16,609 nucleotides of DNA from Listeria marthii FSL S4-120 (GTDB lineage Bacteria > Bacillota > Bacilli > Lactobacillales > Listeriaceae): positions 1,772,374-1,788,982 of the forward strand of contig CM001047.1 in NCBI GenBank assembly GCA_000183865.1, given 5' to 3'. Below the pieces are notes generated by a model. That model was not told the origin of the DNA and searched no databases. It saw only the letters and a program-made list of their open reading frames with translations. Made by a program: the position numbers and the translations under genes. Shown here piece after piece: positions 1-11,255 of the stretch. The number at the start of each line of letters is the position of its first letter. Position 1 is the first letter of the stretch.

Positions 1-117
1 TCGAACACGTGTTTTCCCACTCCCGGCGCCAGCCATAATTAATAAAGGTCCTTCTGTACTTTCTACTGCTCTACGTTGTTCTGGATTTAATCCGTCAACT
101 AATTCTTTTGCATTCAA
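1..117 (-). CDS. pcrA: ATP-dependent DNA helicase PcrA, N-terminal fragment (runs off the window)
   Basis: Only the first 39 codons are present. They encode the Q-motif region (GLNPEQ, residues 9-14) and the Walker A loop (AGAGSGKT, about 29-36) of a UvrD/PcrA superfamily 1A helicase, which unwinds DNA in repair and plasmid replication and removes RecA filaments. The start is a choice: an ATG at 121-123 sits one base after the AGGAG ribosome binding site, too close to use, while the in-frame TTG at 115-117 has a 7-nt spacing, so I prefer TTG. The gene lies 64 nt downstream of pcrB on the same strand with no terminator between, as in Bacillus (pcrB-pcrA-ligA), so co-transcription is likely. 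The last codon visible (positions 1-3, CGA) gives Arg after the GKTRV stretch, where Leu is usual in this family. Identity is near certain; the start is less so. Confidence 0.9.
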   Translation of the reverse strand, partial: MNAKELVDGLNPEQRRAVESTEGPLLIMAGAGSGKTRVR

Positions 118-181
118 TTGCATTCTCCTATACACCACCATACAAACATTTGTTCTTATTTTATCATACTACACTTTATAA

Positions 182-859
182 TCAAACCGTTTTCTTTGTA
201 AAAATACTGGCGGTTTCGAGTGCTTTTTCTAAATCTTCATAAATAATGTTGCCGACAATAATCGTATCCGCGTATTTCGCCATTTCAGCTGCTTGTTCTT
301 TGGAACGAATTCCGCCGCCATACCAAAACTTTGTATCGCCTAAGACTGCACTTACTTTCCTTGCGACTTCCGGATCCCCGTACATGCCGCTATATTCAAC
401 ATAAAAAATCGGCAGACGAAATATATTCTCTGCTAAACGCGCATATGCAACAATATCTTCATCGGTTAAATCCGTCTCAGCTTCCGTTAAATGGGCCACT
501 TTGGCGTCTTTATTTAAAATAACATAACCTTCTGATGTGACTCTCTTCCAAGGAATAAAATCGCCTACTTCTTTGATTAGCTCCTTGTGTAAGCCGTGTG
601 TCCACTGACTATTTTCCGTATTTAACACAACAGGAATTAAAAAATGTTCTGCTTCAGGTAAAATCATGGCATCATCACTTACTTCGAGAAAAATCGGCAA
701 GTCCGTTTCTGCTAATAATTCATACAGGTTTTGGACTGCTTCGATTTGCACATTATCTGTCCCACCAATGATAAATCCATCGGTTCCAGAATGGATGAGC
801 TTCGTGAGGTCATTCGTCAGTAAATTCTTTGCTGGGTCTAACTTGAATAAATGCTTCAT
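182..859 (-). CDS. pcrB: Heptaprenylglyceryl phosphate synthase PcrB
   Basis: Encodes 225 residues, close to the 228 of B. subtilis PcrB. The family is a TIM-barrel prenyltransferase that joins heptaprenyl diphosphate to sn-glycerol-1-phosphate, giving an archaeal-type ether lipid precursor at the membrane. Visible family motifs are GGTDNVQ (32-38), YVEYSGMYGD (153-162), WYGGGIRS (179-186, phosphate-binding) and the GN pair at 203-204. A longer reading frame begins at a TTG at 869-871, but that TTG overlaps the GGAGGAG ribosome binding site; the ATG at 857-859, three bases after it, is the natural start. The gene has its own extended -10 promoter and probably reads on into pcrA. The function is known from B. 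subtilis and assigned here by similarity. Confidence 0.95.
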   Translation of the reverse strand: MKHLFKLDPAKNLLTNDLTKLIHSGTDGFIIGGTDNVQIEAVQNLYELLAETDLPIFLEVSDDAMILPEAEHFLIPVVLNTENSQWTHGLHKELIKEVGDFIPWKRVTSEGYVILNKDAKVAHLTEAETDLTDEDIVAYARLAENIFRLPIFYVEYSGMYGDPEVARKVSAVLGDTKFWYGGGIRSKEQAAEMAKYADTIIVGNIIYEDLEKALETASIFTKKTV

Positions 860-892
860 TTGCTCCTCCAAGTCTCTATAATGGGATATCTT

Positions 893-901
893 ATTATAGC
901 A
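893..901 (-). promoter_or_regulatory. Extended -10 promoter for pcrB
   Basis: On the minus strand the sequence TGCTATAAT (perfect -10 hexamer with an extended TGn) lies 34 nt upstream of the pcrB ATG. No good -35 is present at the matching distance (GTGCGA), as is usual for extended -10 promoters. The predicted transcript starts near 886 and has a short leader with the GGAGGAG site. Confidence 0.6.
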
Positions 902-935
902 TTAGTTACATTTCATCGCACCCTTACGACTAAAA

Positions 936-961
936 TTTTTAACTTTTTTTAAGCTTTTTTT
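936..961. other. Phased T-tracts between divergent promoters (likely curved DNA / UP element)
   Basis: Three T-runs at 936-940, 944-950 and 955-961 have centres about 9-11 bp apart, close to one helical turn. Phased A/T tracts of this kind bend DNA. The third tract falls at about -47 to -53 of the predicted transporter promoter, where an UP element would bind the RNA polymerase alpha subunit. Curvature and UP activity are inferred. Confidence 0.4.
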
Positions 962-972
962 AGCAGTTGTTG

Positions 973-1001
973 TTGGGATAGCTTTTATTTTATGGTATGA
1001 T
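973..1001 (+). promoter_or_regulatory. Sigma-A promoter of the NSS transporter gene
   Basis: TTGGGA (973-978), a 17-bp spacer and TATGAT (996-1001) form a good sigma-A type promoter, with 4/6 and 5/6 matches to consensus. Transcription would start near 1008, leaving a leader of about 58 nt. No riboswitch or T-box structure is apparent in it. Confidence 0.6.
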
Positions 1002-1065
1002 GGGTAAAATTTGATTTTATGTTAACTTCTGAGTACTTACAGAGAAAAAAGGAAATGGGGATATT

Positions 1066-2421
1066 ATGCAAGAAAACAGAGAAGAATGGGGCTCAAAAAT
1101 CGGATTTATTTTAGCATCCGCTGGGTCCGCAATAGGAATTGGTGCGATTTGGAAACTGCCTTATGTGGCTGCAACTGCAGGAGGTGGCGCATTTTTCTTA
1201 TTGTTTTTAATTTTAACACTCGTTGTTGTGATGCCACTTTTAATTGCAGAATTTGTAATTGGTCGAGGTTCTGGCGGCGATGCGGTTCAATCATATAAAA
1301 CACTCGCTCCCGGAACAAAATGGAATTTACTTGGAAAATTAGGCGTAGTTGGCGCGAGTATTTTGTTTTCATTTTACAGCGTAGTTGGTGGTTGGATTAT
1401 CACTTATTTAATTAAAACGCTTGTTGGTGGAATTGCTGGGGAAAATCAAGCGAGTTTGCTTCATGATTTCCAAGTGACGACTGCTAATCCATGGATATCA
1501 GTGAGCGCGACGATTTTCTTTATTTTGCTGAACGTCCTAGTTATTAGTCGTGGAGTTGTTAGTGGGATTGAAAAAATGAGCAAGTTTATGATGCCGGCCC
1601 TGTTTATTTTATTTATTGTTTTAATCATCAGGTCCTTGACGCTTCCTGGTGCGATGGAAGGCGTCACATTTTTCTTACGACCAGATTTTAGTCATTTTAC
1701 TGCTCAAACAGTTCTGATTACGCTTGGTCAGGCGTTTTTCTCACTTAGTGTTGGGATTTCAGTGATGGTGACGTATAGTTCTTATTTGAATCGTTCGGTT
1801 AGTTTACCGCAGTCTGCGATTTCCGTTTCGCTTATGAATGTGTTTGTTTCACTTCTTGCTGGCTTAGCAATTTTCCCAGCTGCGTTTTCGTTTCATATTA
1901 CGCCGGACGCGGGACCAGGGTTGCTGTTTGTTATTTTACCATCGATTTTTAATCAGTTACCATTTGGGATATTATTCTTTATTATTTTCTTGATTTTGTT
2001 TTTATTCGCTGCATTAACATCTAGTTTCTCGATGCTAGAAGCGACTGTTGCGCCGCTGATGAATGCGGGTATGAGTCGTAAAAAAGCGAGTTTTTGGATG
2101 GGGCTTGTCATTGTTATCCTAGCGATTCCGAGTGCGCTAAGTTTCGGCGTTTGGAGCGATGTTCAGATTTTCGGATTAAGCATTTTTGATGCCGCAGACT
2201 TTCTTGTATCGAATATCATTTTACCAGTTGGTGCTTTGTTTATCGCCATTTTCGTTGGTTATCGGCTACCACGTGAATTATTGTTAAAAGAATTTACTGC
2301 GAGCAGCCATTTTGGCAAAAAGGCATTTATTATTTGGCTCTTTCTTATTAAATATATTGCGCCAATCGCGATTATTTTTGTCTTTCTTTCAGCAACTGGT
2401 TTAATCAAGTTCCTCTTTTAA
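1066..2421 (+). CDS. Sodium:neurotransmitter symporter (NSS/SNF) family transporter
   Basis: Encodes 451 residues with about 11 hydrophobic helices (roughly 13-35, 41-63, 88-115, 143-162, 172-190, 212-238, 250-274, 296-325, 340-360, 378-398, 421-449), like the 11-helix bacterial NSS protein MhsT. The N-terminal motif (SKIGFILASAGSAIGIGAIWKLPY) and the GGGAF segment after it mark the NSS fold, whose members import amino acids or amines with Na+ across the cell membrane. The usual GNxxRFP of helix 1 reads GAIWKLP here, so the Asn that helps hold the Na1 ion in LeuT is Ala and the gate Arg is Lys; B. subtilis YhdH/YocR-type proteins appear to share this. The start ATG follows AAAAAAGGAAA and GGGGA sequences. 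The gene stands alone, facing away from pcrB and towards the yerC pair. The substrate cannot be told from sequence. Confidence 0.9.
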   Translation: MQENREEWGSKIGFILASAGSAIGIGAIWKLPYVAATAGGGAFFLLFLILTLVVVMPLLIAEFVIGRGSGGDAVQSYKTLAPGTKWNLLGKLGVVGASILFSFYSVVGGWIITYLIKTLVGGIAGENQASLLHDFQVTTANPWISVSATIFFILLNVLVISRGVVSGIEKMSKFMMPALFILFIVLIIRSLTLPGAMEGVTFFLRPDFSHFTAQTVLITLGQAFFSLSVGISVMVTYSSYLNRSVSLPQSAISVSLMNVFVSLLAGLAIFPAAFSFHITPDAGPGLLFVILPSIFNQLPFGILFFIIFLILFLFAALTSSFSMLEATVAPLMNAGMSRKKASFWMGLVIVILAIPSALSFGVWSDVQIFGLSIFDAADFLVSNIILPVGALFIAIFVGYRLPRELLLKEFTASSHFGKKAFIIWLFLIKYIAPIAIIFVFLSATGLIKFLF

Positions 2422-2423
2422 CG

Positions 2424-2464
2424 AAAAAAGCAATCCGCTAAATTTTAGCGAATTGCTTTTTTTA
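2424..2464. terminator. Bidirectional intrinsic terminator between convergent genes
   Basis: Arms 2430-2442 and 2444-2456 form a stem (GCAAT and CGCTA segments pairing with TAGCG and ATTGC, one C-A mismatch). It is flanked by six A on the left and eight T on the right, so it can end transcription from the transporter gene and from the opposing small-protein gene, whose stop codon overlaps its edge. Confidence 0.85.
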
Positions 2465-2716
2465 TATTGCCATCAAGACAATGCTTGTTACACAAATCAA
2501 AATTCCACTGAGGCCAATTGCCGTGCCAATCGCTCGTTTTTCTTTTACGTTTACCAGTGTCGTAAAAATAAAACAAATGATAAAGACCCAGTGCCAAAGT
2601 AAAGAAAAATCAAGCCCGGTGCCAGTGGAAATCATATTAATCACAAAGTAAATAACTGCAAGTGCAAGAATAGAAATGATCACAATCTGATAGGTTTTAC
2701 TATTAAATTTTTTCAA
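2462..2716 (-). CDS. Small three-helix membrane protein of unknown function
   Basis: I do not recognise a family for this 84-residue protein. Three hydrophobic helices are visible at about 10-28, 38-55 and 62-84, with a basic N-terminus (MKKFNSKTY) and a charged turn (NVKEKR) before the third helix. That charge pattern suggests the N-terminus and the second loop face the cytoplasm. The start is a TTG with an AGGG ribosome binding site seven bases upstream; a nearby out-of-frame ATG at 2721-2723 opens only a six-codon frame. It follows the yerC-like gene by 18 nt on the same strand and ends at the shared terminator, so the two probably form a two-gene operon. Any functional link to the regulator is speculation. 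That it is a real gene is supported by its ribosome binding site, its spacing and its terminator. Confidence 0.75.
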   Translation of the reverse strand: MKKFNSKTYQIVIISILALAVIYFVINMISTGTGLDFSLLWHWVFIICFIFTTLVNVKEKRAIGTAIGLSGILICVTSIVLMAI

Positions 2717-2734
2717 CTTCCATCCCTACCAATC

Positions 2735-3031
2735 TTATTCCGGCTTTGTCATTCTTGAAAATACAACATCATACATATCATTGCCGTAATGAAGCGAACG
2801 TTTTACACGTGAAATGGTTGCTGTACTTGCACCAGTTTCTGATTCAATCACATTGTATGTTTTTCCATCATGAAGCATTTTTGCTACTTGGAAACGTTGA
2901 GCCATGGACTGTATTTCATTCACTGTACATACATCATCAAAAAAAGCATAACATTCTTCTAAATTCTCGAGCGTTAAAATCCCTTGGAAGAATTCATCCA
3001 ATCCTTGTCCACGCAACTTCTCTATTTGCAT
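2735..3031 (-). CDS. yerC: TrpR-like DNA-binding protein, YerC/YecD family
   Basis: Encodes 98 residues closely resembling B. subtilis YerC, a member of the Trp repressor superfamily. The helix-turn-helix is visible at about 54-80 (GKTYNVIESETGASTATISRVKRSL), preceded by a helical dimerisation region (NLEECYAFFDDVCTVNEIQSMAQRFQVAKML). The GASTATISRVKR stretch is the recognition helix type of TrpR relatives. It should be a small cytoplasmic dimeric regulator; its ligand and targets are not shown by the sequence. The frame is open further upstream (to about 3070), but the ATG at 3029-3031 has an ideal GGAGG site seven bases before it and gives the MQIxKLRG start of the family, so I use that. 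It has its own promoter and is followed by the small membrane protein. Its place between purD and pcrB matches the Bacillus order. Confidence 0.9.
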   Translation of the reverse strand: MQIEKLRGQGLDEFFQGILTLENLEECYAFFDDVCTVNEIQSMAQRFQVAKMLHDGKTYNVIESETGASTATISRVKRSLHYGNDMYDVVFSRMTKPE

Positions 3032-3070
3032 ATCTTTACCTCCAAATAATCTCATATATCCTACTTTCAT

Positions 3071-3099
3071 ATTTTAACGTACCAACGCGTAAAACACAA
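3071..3099 (-). promoter_or_regulatory. Probable sigma-A promoter of the yerC-like gene
   Basis: On the minus strand TTGTGT (3094-3099), a 17-bp spacer and TAAAAT (3071-3076) lie just upstream of the gene and downstream of the purine operon terminator. The predicted start near 3064 leaves a leader of about 33 nt that carries the GGAGG site. Confidence 0.55.
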
Positions 3100-3122
3100 A
3101 CGTTTCTCTTCACTAAATGAAC

Positions 3123-3168
3123 AAAAAAAGTACCATCTCCGCATTTTATCCAGAGATAGTACTTTTTT
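3123..3168 (-). terminator. Intrinsic terminator of the purine operon
   Basis: Arms 3126-3139 and 3153-3166 pair (GTAC plus GAGAT segments, one mismatch) around a 13-nt loop. On the minus strand the stem is followed by a run of seven T. It begins two bases past the purD stop, so it ends the twelve-gene transcript. Confidence 0.85.
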
Positions 3169-3169
3169 A

Positions 3170-4432
<1,263 letters not shown>

Positions 4433-4457
4433 TTAATTACACGTCCTTTTATGAGGA

Positions 4458-5987
4458 TTAATGTTTAAAGTGTCGTACATGCGTTAGAACCATCGAAATA
4501 CCATATTTATCGGCCATCGCAATTGATTCTTTGTCTTTGATCGAGCCACCTGGTTGAATAATCGCTGTAATTCCTGCTTTTGCAGCAGCCTCGACCGTAT
4601 CATCCATTGGGAAAAAGGCATCTGATGCAAGGACTGCGCCTTTCGCTTTTTCACCAGCTTGTTCGATGGCAATTAAAGCCGAACCAATTCGATTCATTTG
4701 TCCAGCACCAATTCCAAGTGTCTGTTTATCCGAACCAACCACAATTGCATTCGATTTTACATGCTTCACAATTTTCCACTGTGCAAGAAGTGCTTTCATT
4801 TCAGCTTCGGTTGGCTGTTTCTCGGTTACTACTTCATAGCTTGCCGTATCTTCTACAACCGAATCGTTCGCTTGGATAAGCAGCCCACCATTTACAGACG
4901 TTTTCTCAAACCCTGAAACAGCACCAGCAAATGGAACGGTTAACAAGCGAATATTTTTCTTTTTCGCTAAAATGGCAAAAGCTTCTTCAGAAAAACTTGG
5001 CGCAATGATAATCTCTAAGAAAATTTTGCTCATATGCTCGGCTGTTTTCGCGTCAACTTCTTTATTTAAAGCAACAATACCGCCAAAAATGGACGTTTCA
5101 TCTGCTTCATAAGCTTTCAAATAAGCTTCTTCTATATTTTCGCCAACACCAACACCGCATGGATTCATATGTTTTACTGCAACTGCAACGGGCTCTGTAA
5201 ACTCACTTGCGATTTTAAGTGCCGCATCTGCATCGCGAATGTTGTTGTAGGATAACTCTTTACCATGCAACTGTTTAGCAGCACTAATCGAGTTTTCCAC
5301 GGCGCGAGGTTCTGTATAAAAAGCTGCATCTTGATGAGGATTCTCACCGTAACGCAAGACTTGTTTTCGATTGTAAGTGAACGTTACTTTTTCTGGGAAA
5401 GCTTCTCCAGTAATGCCCGTTAAGTATTCAGCTATTAACGCATCATATGCCGCTGTGTGCCGAAATACTTTTGCTGCAAGGCGTTGTCTCGTTTCAAAAG
5501 TAGTTGCGCCGTGTTCTTTTAACTCTGCCAAAACGATATCGTAGTCCGCCGTATCAACCACAACAGTCACAGCCGCGTAATTTTTCGCAGCCGAACGTAA
5601 CATCGAAGGTCCGCCAATATCAATATTTTCAATCGCTTCTTCTAAAGTAACACCCGGTTTTTGAATCGTTTCTTGGAAAGGATACAAATTAACAATCACT
5701 AAATCAATCGGCTTGATATCATGTGCCGCAATAGCTTCCATATGTTCCGCTGTATCACGTCTCGCAAGCAATCCGCCATGAATCGCTGGATGAAGTGTTT
5801 TCACTCGGCCATCAAGCATTTCAGGAAATTCAGTTACCGCTTCAATCCCCGTCACTGGTACGCCCGCTTGTTCAAATGCCGCTTTTGTTCCACCAGTTGA
5901 AATAATTTCTACACCAAGTTCTACTAATTGTTCTGCAAATGGCACGATGCCCTTTTTATCTGACACACTAATAAGCGCTCTTTTCAT
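4458..5987 (-). CDS. purH: Bifunctional AICAR formyltransferase / IMP cyclohydrolase PurH
   Basis: A 509-residue two-domain enzyme for the last two steps to IMP. The N-terminal MGS-like cyclohydrolase domain (about 1-145) shows STGGT (30-34), KTLHP (63-67) and [16 protein letters not shown] (121-136). The C-terminal formyltransferase domain (about 200-509) shows LRYGENPHQ (211-219), the [12 protein letters not shown] segment and [10 protein letters not shown] (271-280), which includes the catalytic Lys-His pair. Length and motifs fit a normal enzyme. The ATG begins five bases after the purN stop. Its best ribosome binding site, GGAGGG, lies inside the end of purN and 14 nt from the ATG, unusually far, so initiation is probably coupled to the end of purN translation. 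Confidence 0.97.
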   Translation of the reverse strand: MKRALISVSDKKGIVPFAEQLVELGVEIISTGGTKAAFEQAGVPVTGIEAVTEFPEMLDGRVKTLHPAIHGGLLARRDTAEHMEAIAAHDIKPIDLVIVNLYPFQETIQKPGVTLEEAIENIDIGGPSMLRSAAKNYAAVTVVVDTADYDIVLAELKEHGATTFETRQRLAAKVFRHTAAYDALIAEYLTGITGEAFPEKVTFTYNRKQVLRYGENPHQDAAFYTEPRAVENSISAAKQLHGKELSYNNIRDADAALKIASEFTEPVAVAVKHMNPCGVGVGENIEEAYLKAYEADETSIFGGIVALNKEVDAKTAEHMSKIFLEIIIAPSFSEEAFAILAKKKNIRLLTVPFAGAVSGFEKTSVNGGLLIQANDSVVEDTASYEVVTEKQPTEAEMKALLAQWKIVKHVKSNAIVVGSDKQTLGIGAGQMNRIGSALIAIEQAGEKAKGAVLASDAFFPMDDTVEAAAKAGITAIIQPGGSIKDKESIAMADKYGISMVLTHVRHFKH

Positions 5988-5992
5988 GATAA

Positions 5993-7620
<1,628 letters not shown>

Positions 7621-7623
7621 TCA

Positions 7624-9051
7624 TTATTTTTCTGCTTCTAAGCTCGCTAAATATTCCGCTTCATAATCGTATAAAGGGGTTGGATAATCGCCGTTAAAAT
7701 ATGCCATACAAAGCCCCCCATAAGGTTCATTCGGATATGGTCTGCCAATGGAATCTACTAAACCTTCTTCACTCAAATACTCTAAAGAATCAGCGCCAAT
7801 AATCCGGCAAATTTCATCAACAGAATAATTAGAAGCGATTAATTCATTTCGCGTTTGGATATCAATACCGTAAAAACAAGGGTATGCAAGGGGTGGTGAA
7901 GCAATTCTCACATGAACTTCCGCTGCTCCCGCTTCCCGCAAAAGTTGCACAATCCGTTTACTCGTCGTCCCGCGCACAATCGAATCATCAATCATCACAA
8001 CTCGTTTACCTTCCACAACCCCACGCACCGCAGAAAGCTTCATTCTAACACCTTGCTCACGGAGTTCTTGTGATGGTTGAATAAAAGTTCTTGCCACATA
8101 TCTATTTTTGATGAGGCCAAGCTCGTATGGAAGTCCCGCTTCTTCCGCATAACCAATCGCCGCAGAAATACTCGAATCCGGCACACCAGTCACAACATCT
8201 GCATCAATAAAAGCTTCTTTCGCGAGTCTTTTCCCAGAACGTTTTCTAGCTGAGTGAACGTTTATCCCAGCAATATTAGAGTCTGGTCTAGCAAAATAAA
8301 TATATTCCATACTGCAAATCGAATGCTTCACATTTTCCGTAAATTTTTCAATTCGAAGTCCGTCATTATTAATAATAATCAGTTCGCCTGGTTCCACATC
8401 ACGGACAAATTCAGCGCCGACCGTTTCAAAAGCACACGTTTCCGAAGCGACTACATAAGAGTCACCAATCCGACCAATCGAAAGTGGTCTAAAACCATTC
8501 GGATCAAGCGCCGCGTACATCGTATCTTCCGTCAAAAGCATATACGCAAAGCCACCTTTAACCTTATTTAAAGCCACTTTTAAATCCTCAACAAAATCAC
8601 CCGTGTGGCTACGTTTAATTAAATGCGCCAATACTTCCGTGTCTGAACTCGTTTGAAAAATAGCGCCTTCTTCTTCTAATTCACGGCGTAAACTTTTCGC
8701 ATTAACCAAATTCCCGTTATGCGCAAGTGCCAAAGAAGAACTATGAAAGTGAAATAAAAATGGTTGTACATTGCCTAAGTTTTTTTGACCAGCTGTCGCA
8801 TAACGAACATGGCCAATTGCTGCTTTACCTTTTAAATCGTCTAGTTCACCGTGCTTAAATACATCTGCTAAAAGTCCAAGATTCCGGTGACCTTTTAGCG
8901 TTTCTCCGTCTGTTGAAACAATTCCGGCCCCTTCTTGACCGCGATGTTGTAAACTATGCAACCCATAATAGGTGATTTCCGCTGCATTAGGATGATCCCA
9001 AATACCAAAAATACCACATTCTTCATTAAGTCCTTTTACTTCAGCAAGCAT
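7624..9051 (-). CDS. purF: Amidophosphoribosyltransferase PurF (glutamine PRPP amidotransferase)
   Basis: A 475-residue enzyme for the committed step, making phosphoribosylamine from PRPP and glutamine. It starts with an 11-residue propeptide ([11 protein letters not shown]) before the catalytic Cys12, as in B. subtilis, so self-processing is expected. The Ntn glutaminase domain shows [13 protein letters not shown] (31-43) and AHNGNLVNA (110-118); the PRTase part has the PRPP loop [14 protein letters not shown] (351-364). The reading frame is open back to 9069, but the ATG at 9049-9051 with AAGGGG seven bases upstream gives the propeptide start of the family. It overlaps the end of purL by 16 nt. 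Oddity: of the four cysteines that bind the [4Fe-4S] cluster in the B. subtilis enzyme, three are present (Cys246, Cys392, Cys448) but the fourth position is Tyr451 (LCMAYF instead of QCLACF). Confidence 0.97.
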   Translation of the reverse strand: MLAEVKGLNEECGIFGIWDHPNAAEITYYGLHSLQHRGQEGAGIVSTDGETLKGHRNLGLLADVFKHGELDDLKGKAAIGHVRYATAGQKNLGNVQPFLFHFHSSSLALAHNGNLVNAKSLRRELEEEGAIFQTSSDTEVLAHLIKRSHTGDFVEDLKVALNKVKGGFAYMLLTEDTMYAALDPNGFRPLSIGRIGDSYVVASETCAFETVGAEFVRDVEPGELIIINNDGLRIEKFTENVKHSICSMEYIYFARPDSNIAGINVHSARKRSGKRLAKEAFIDADVVTGVPDSSISAAIGYAEEAGLPYELGLIKNRYVARTFIQPSQELREQGVRMKLSAVRGVVEGKRVVMIDDSIVRGTTSKRIVQLLREAGAAEVHVRIASPPLAYPCFYGIDIQTRNELIASNYSVDEICRIIGADSLEYLSEEGLVDSIGRPYPNEPYGGLCMAYFNGDYPTPLYDYEAEYLASLEAEK

Positions 9052-11255
9052 GGAATAGCCCCTTCCCAAATGGATCGTAATTCCGTTGTTTTCGCTGTTA
9101 CTATTTCTTCTTTATGTTTCACACGAATCTCGTCATCCGCAGTTACTACGCCAAGTCGATATACTTTTTCCAGTTCCATTAATTGCGCAAAAGCTGCTTC
9201 ATTTTCCGGTTTTACCGATACTAAGAAACGCGATTGTGACTCACTGAAAAGCTGATTTAAAGCAAATGGTACTTCTACATCTGCACCAAGTCCCACTTTA
9301 AAAGTTGCTTCCGCAAGTGCAACACCAAATCCACCTTCTGCTAAATCGTGACTAGAAGCAACTAAACCTTCGCGAATCGCTGTCAAAAGTAATTGTTGGT
9401 ATTTTTTCTCTGTCGCCAAATCTAATTCTGGTGCGCGTCCGCTAATTTTTCCTTGTTGAATTTTCTGCAATTCCGAACCACTATATTCGGCTTTTGTTTC
9501 ACCAATTAAGAAAATCACGTCACCGCTAGCTTTAAAATCTTGCGTAGTAATGTGCGCCAAGTCTTCTACTAAACCAACCATCCCAATAACAGGCGTTGGA
9601 TAAATTCCCGTACCATCTGTTTCATTATAAAGCGACACATTTCCAGAAATAACAGGCGTATCAAGCTCTAAACATGCTGCGCTAATCCCATCTGCCGCTT
9701 TTTCAATTTCCCAAAAGATTTCTGGCTTTTCTGGATTGCCAAAATTAAGTCCATCTGTAATCGCCAGTGGTTTCCCGCCAGAACATACGATATTGCGCGC
9801 CGCTTCCGCAACCGCTATCGCTCCGCCCACTTCTGGATCAAGATACAAATAGCGTGAGTTACAATCTGTCGTCATCGCAATCGCTTTCTCCGTTCCGCGC
9901 ACACGCACAATCGCCGCATCCGAGCCAGGCACAACCGCTGTATCTGTCCGCACTTGGTAATCATATTGCTCATAAATATGTCGTTTACTAGCAATTGTCG
10001 GCTGAGCAAGCAGTTCCTTCCAAACCTTGACCACATCCTCCATAACTGGTACAAAAGCTTCCTCTTCTTGGAAAGCCTGATAACGAGCTGGCTCTTTCGA
10101 AGGTTTATAATAAACCGGAGCATCTTCCGCAAGCGCGTCAACAGGAACGTTCGCCACTACTTCCCCGTGATGAATAATTTTGTACATTTTATCATCTGTT
10201 ACTTGACCAATCACAACAGCCTCTAAACCATAACGTTCAAATAGCGCTTGGATTTCTTCCACATGTCCTTTTTTCACACATAAAAGCATCCGTTCTTGAG
10301 ATTCGGAAAGTAGCATTTCATACGGTGTCATATTTAATTCACGCTGCGGCACATTATCCATAATTAATTCTAGTCCAGCACCAGCTTTTGACGCCATTTC
10401 CGAACTCGAGCTTACGAGACCAGCAGCCCCCATATCTTGAATCCCAACTAAAATATCCGAATGATCACGAATCACATCTAAACAAGCTTCAAGCAACAAT
10501 TTCTCCATAAAAGGATCGCCCACTTGCACGGCAGAACGCTGTTGTTCCCCTTCTTCGCTAAACTCTACAGAAGCAAAAGTGGCACCATGAATCCCGTCAC
10601 GACCAGTTTTAGCACCAACGTACATCACCGGGTTGCCAATTCCTTTCGCTTGTCCTTTTTGAATATCTTTTGCTTCAATTAAACCAACGCACATCGCATT
10701 GACTAACGGATTTTTCGTATAACAAGGATCAAATTGGATTTCGCCGCCAACCGTTGGAATCCCAATCGAATTACCATATCCAGCAATCCCAGCAACGACT
10801 TCGCTCACCAGGTATTTCGCATGAGGTGTATCTAGCTCACCAAAACGAAGCGAATTAAGCATTGCAATCGGTCTAGCCCCCATCGAAAACACGTCGCGAA
10901 TAATTCCACCAACCCCAGTTGCTGCTCCTTGATAAGGCTCTACGTAGGATGGATGATTATGACTTTCGACTTTAAAAGCAACACCTAAACCATCGCCAAT
11001 ATCGACAATCCCAGCACCTTCACCCGGACCTTGCAACACTTGCTTTCCTTCAGTAGGAAATTTTCGAAGCACTGGTTTAGAATTTTTATAACTACAATGT
11101 TCGGACCACATAACGGAGAAAAGTCCTGTTTCTGTATAATTAGGCTCGCGTCCAAGAATCGAACAAACAAGCTCATATTCACTATCCGTTAAACCCATTT
11201 CTTGATAAATCTTTTGTTCTTTAATTTGTTGTGTCGTTGGCTCCATGTTAGGCAT
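9036..11255 (-). CDS. purL: FGAM synthase large subunit PurL (small-type PurL)
   Basis: A 739-residue synthetase subunit (742 in B. subtilis) that converts FGAR to FGAM using ammonia from PurQ, in a complex with PurS. It is the small-PurL form without a fused glutaminase. Motifs are [18 protein letters not shown] (40-57, His53), [10 protein letters not shown] (94-103), [14 protein letters not shown] (116-129), [41 protein letters not shown] and [11 protein letters not shown], showing the duplicated PurM-like halves. The ATG at 11253-11255 is nine bases from AAGGAGG; a second in-frame ATG at 11244-11246 is too far at 18. It overlaps purQ by 8 nt and purF by 16 nt, consistent with coupled synthesis of the complex. 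Confidence 0.97.
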   Translation of the reverse strand: MPNMEPTTQQIKEQKIYQEMGLTDSEYELVCSILGREPNYTETGLFSVMWSEHCSYKNSKPVLRKFPTEGKQVLQGPGEGAGIVDIGDGLGVAFKVESHNHPSYVEPYQGAATGVGGIIRDVFSMGARPIAMLNSLRFGELDTPHAKYLVSEVVAGIAGYGNSIGIPTVGGEIQFDPCYTKNPLVNAMCVGLIEAKDIQKGQAKGIGNPVMYVGAKTGRDGIHGATFASVEFSEEGEQQRSAVQVGDPFMEKLLLEACLDVIRDHSDILVGIQDMGAAGLVSSSSEMASKAGAGLELIMDNVPQRELNMTPYEMLLSESQERMLLCVKKGHVEEIQALFERYGLEAVVIGQVTDDKMYKIIHHGEVVANVPVDALAEDAPVYYKPSKEPARYQAFQEEEAFVPVMEDVVKVWKELLAQPTIASKRHIYEQYDYQVRTDTAVVPGSDAAIVRVRGTEKAIAMTTDCNSRYLYLDPEVGGAIAVAEAARNIVCSGGKPLAITDGLNFGNPEKPEIFWEIEKAADGISAACLELDTPVISGNVSLYNETDGTGIYPTPVIGMVGLVEDLAHITTQDFKASGDVIFLIGETKAEYSGSELQKIQQGKISGRAPELDLATEKKYQQLLLTAIREGLVASSHDLAEGGFGVALAEATFKVGLGADVEVPFALNQLFSESQSRFLVSVKPENEAAFAQLMELEKVYRLGVVTADDEIRVKHKEEIVTAKTTELRSIWEGAIPCLLK

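Noticed and set aside
118..181. Possible separate promoter for pcrA (TATGAT on the minus strand)
   Set aside because: The -10 is good, but no -35 (AACGGT at the right distance) and no extended -10 TG; not enough to call.
2746..3120. 124-residue open frame on the plus strand across the yerC-like gene
   Set aside because: It lies antisense to a well-supported gene, has no family resemblance, and no ribosome binding site or promoter that I can see; it is a shadow frame.
8254..8571. 105-residue open frame on the plus strand inside purF
   Set aside because: Antisense shadow of the conserved purF coding sequence, with a composition unlike a real protein.
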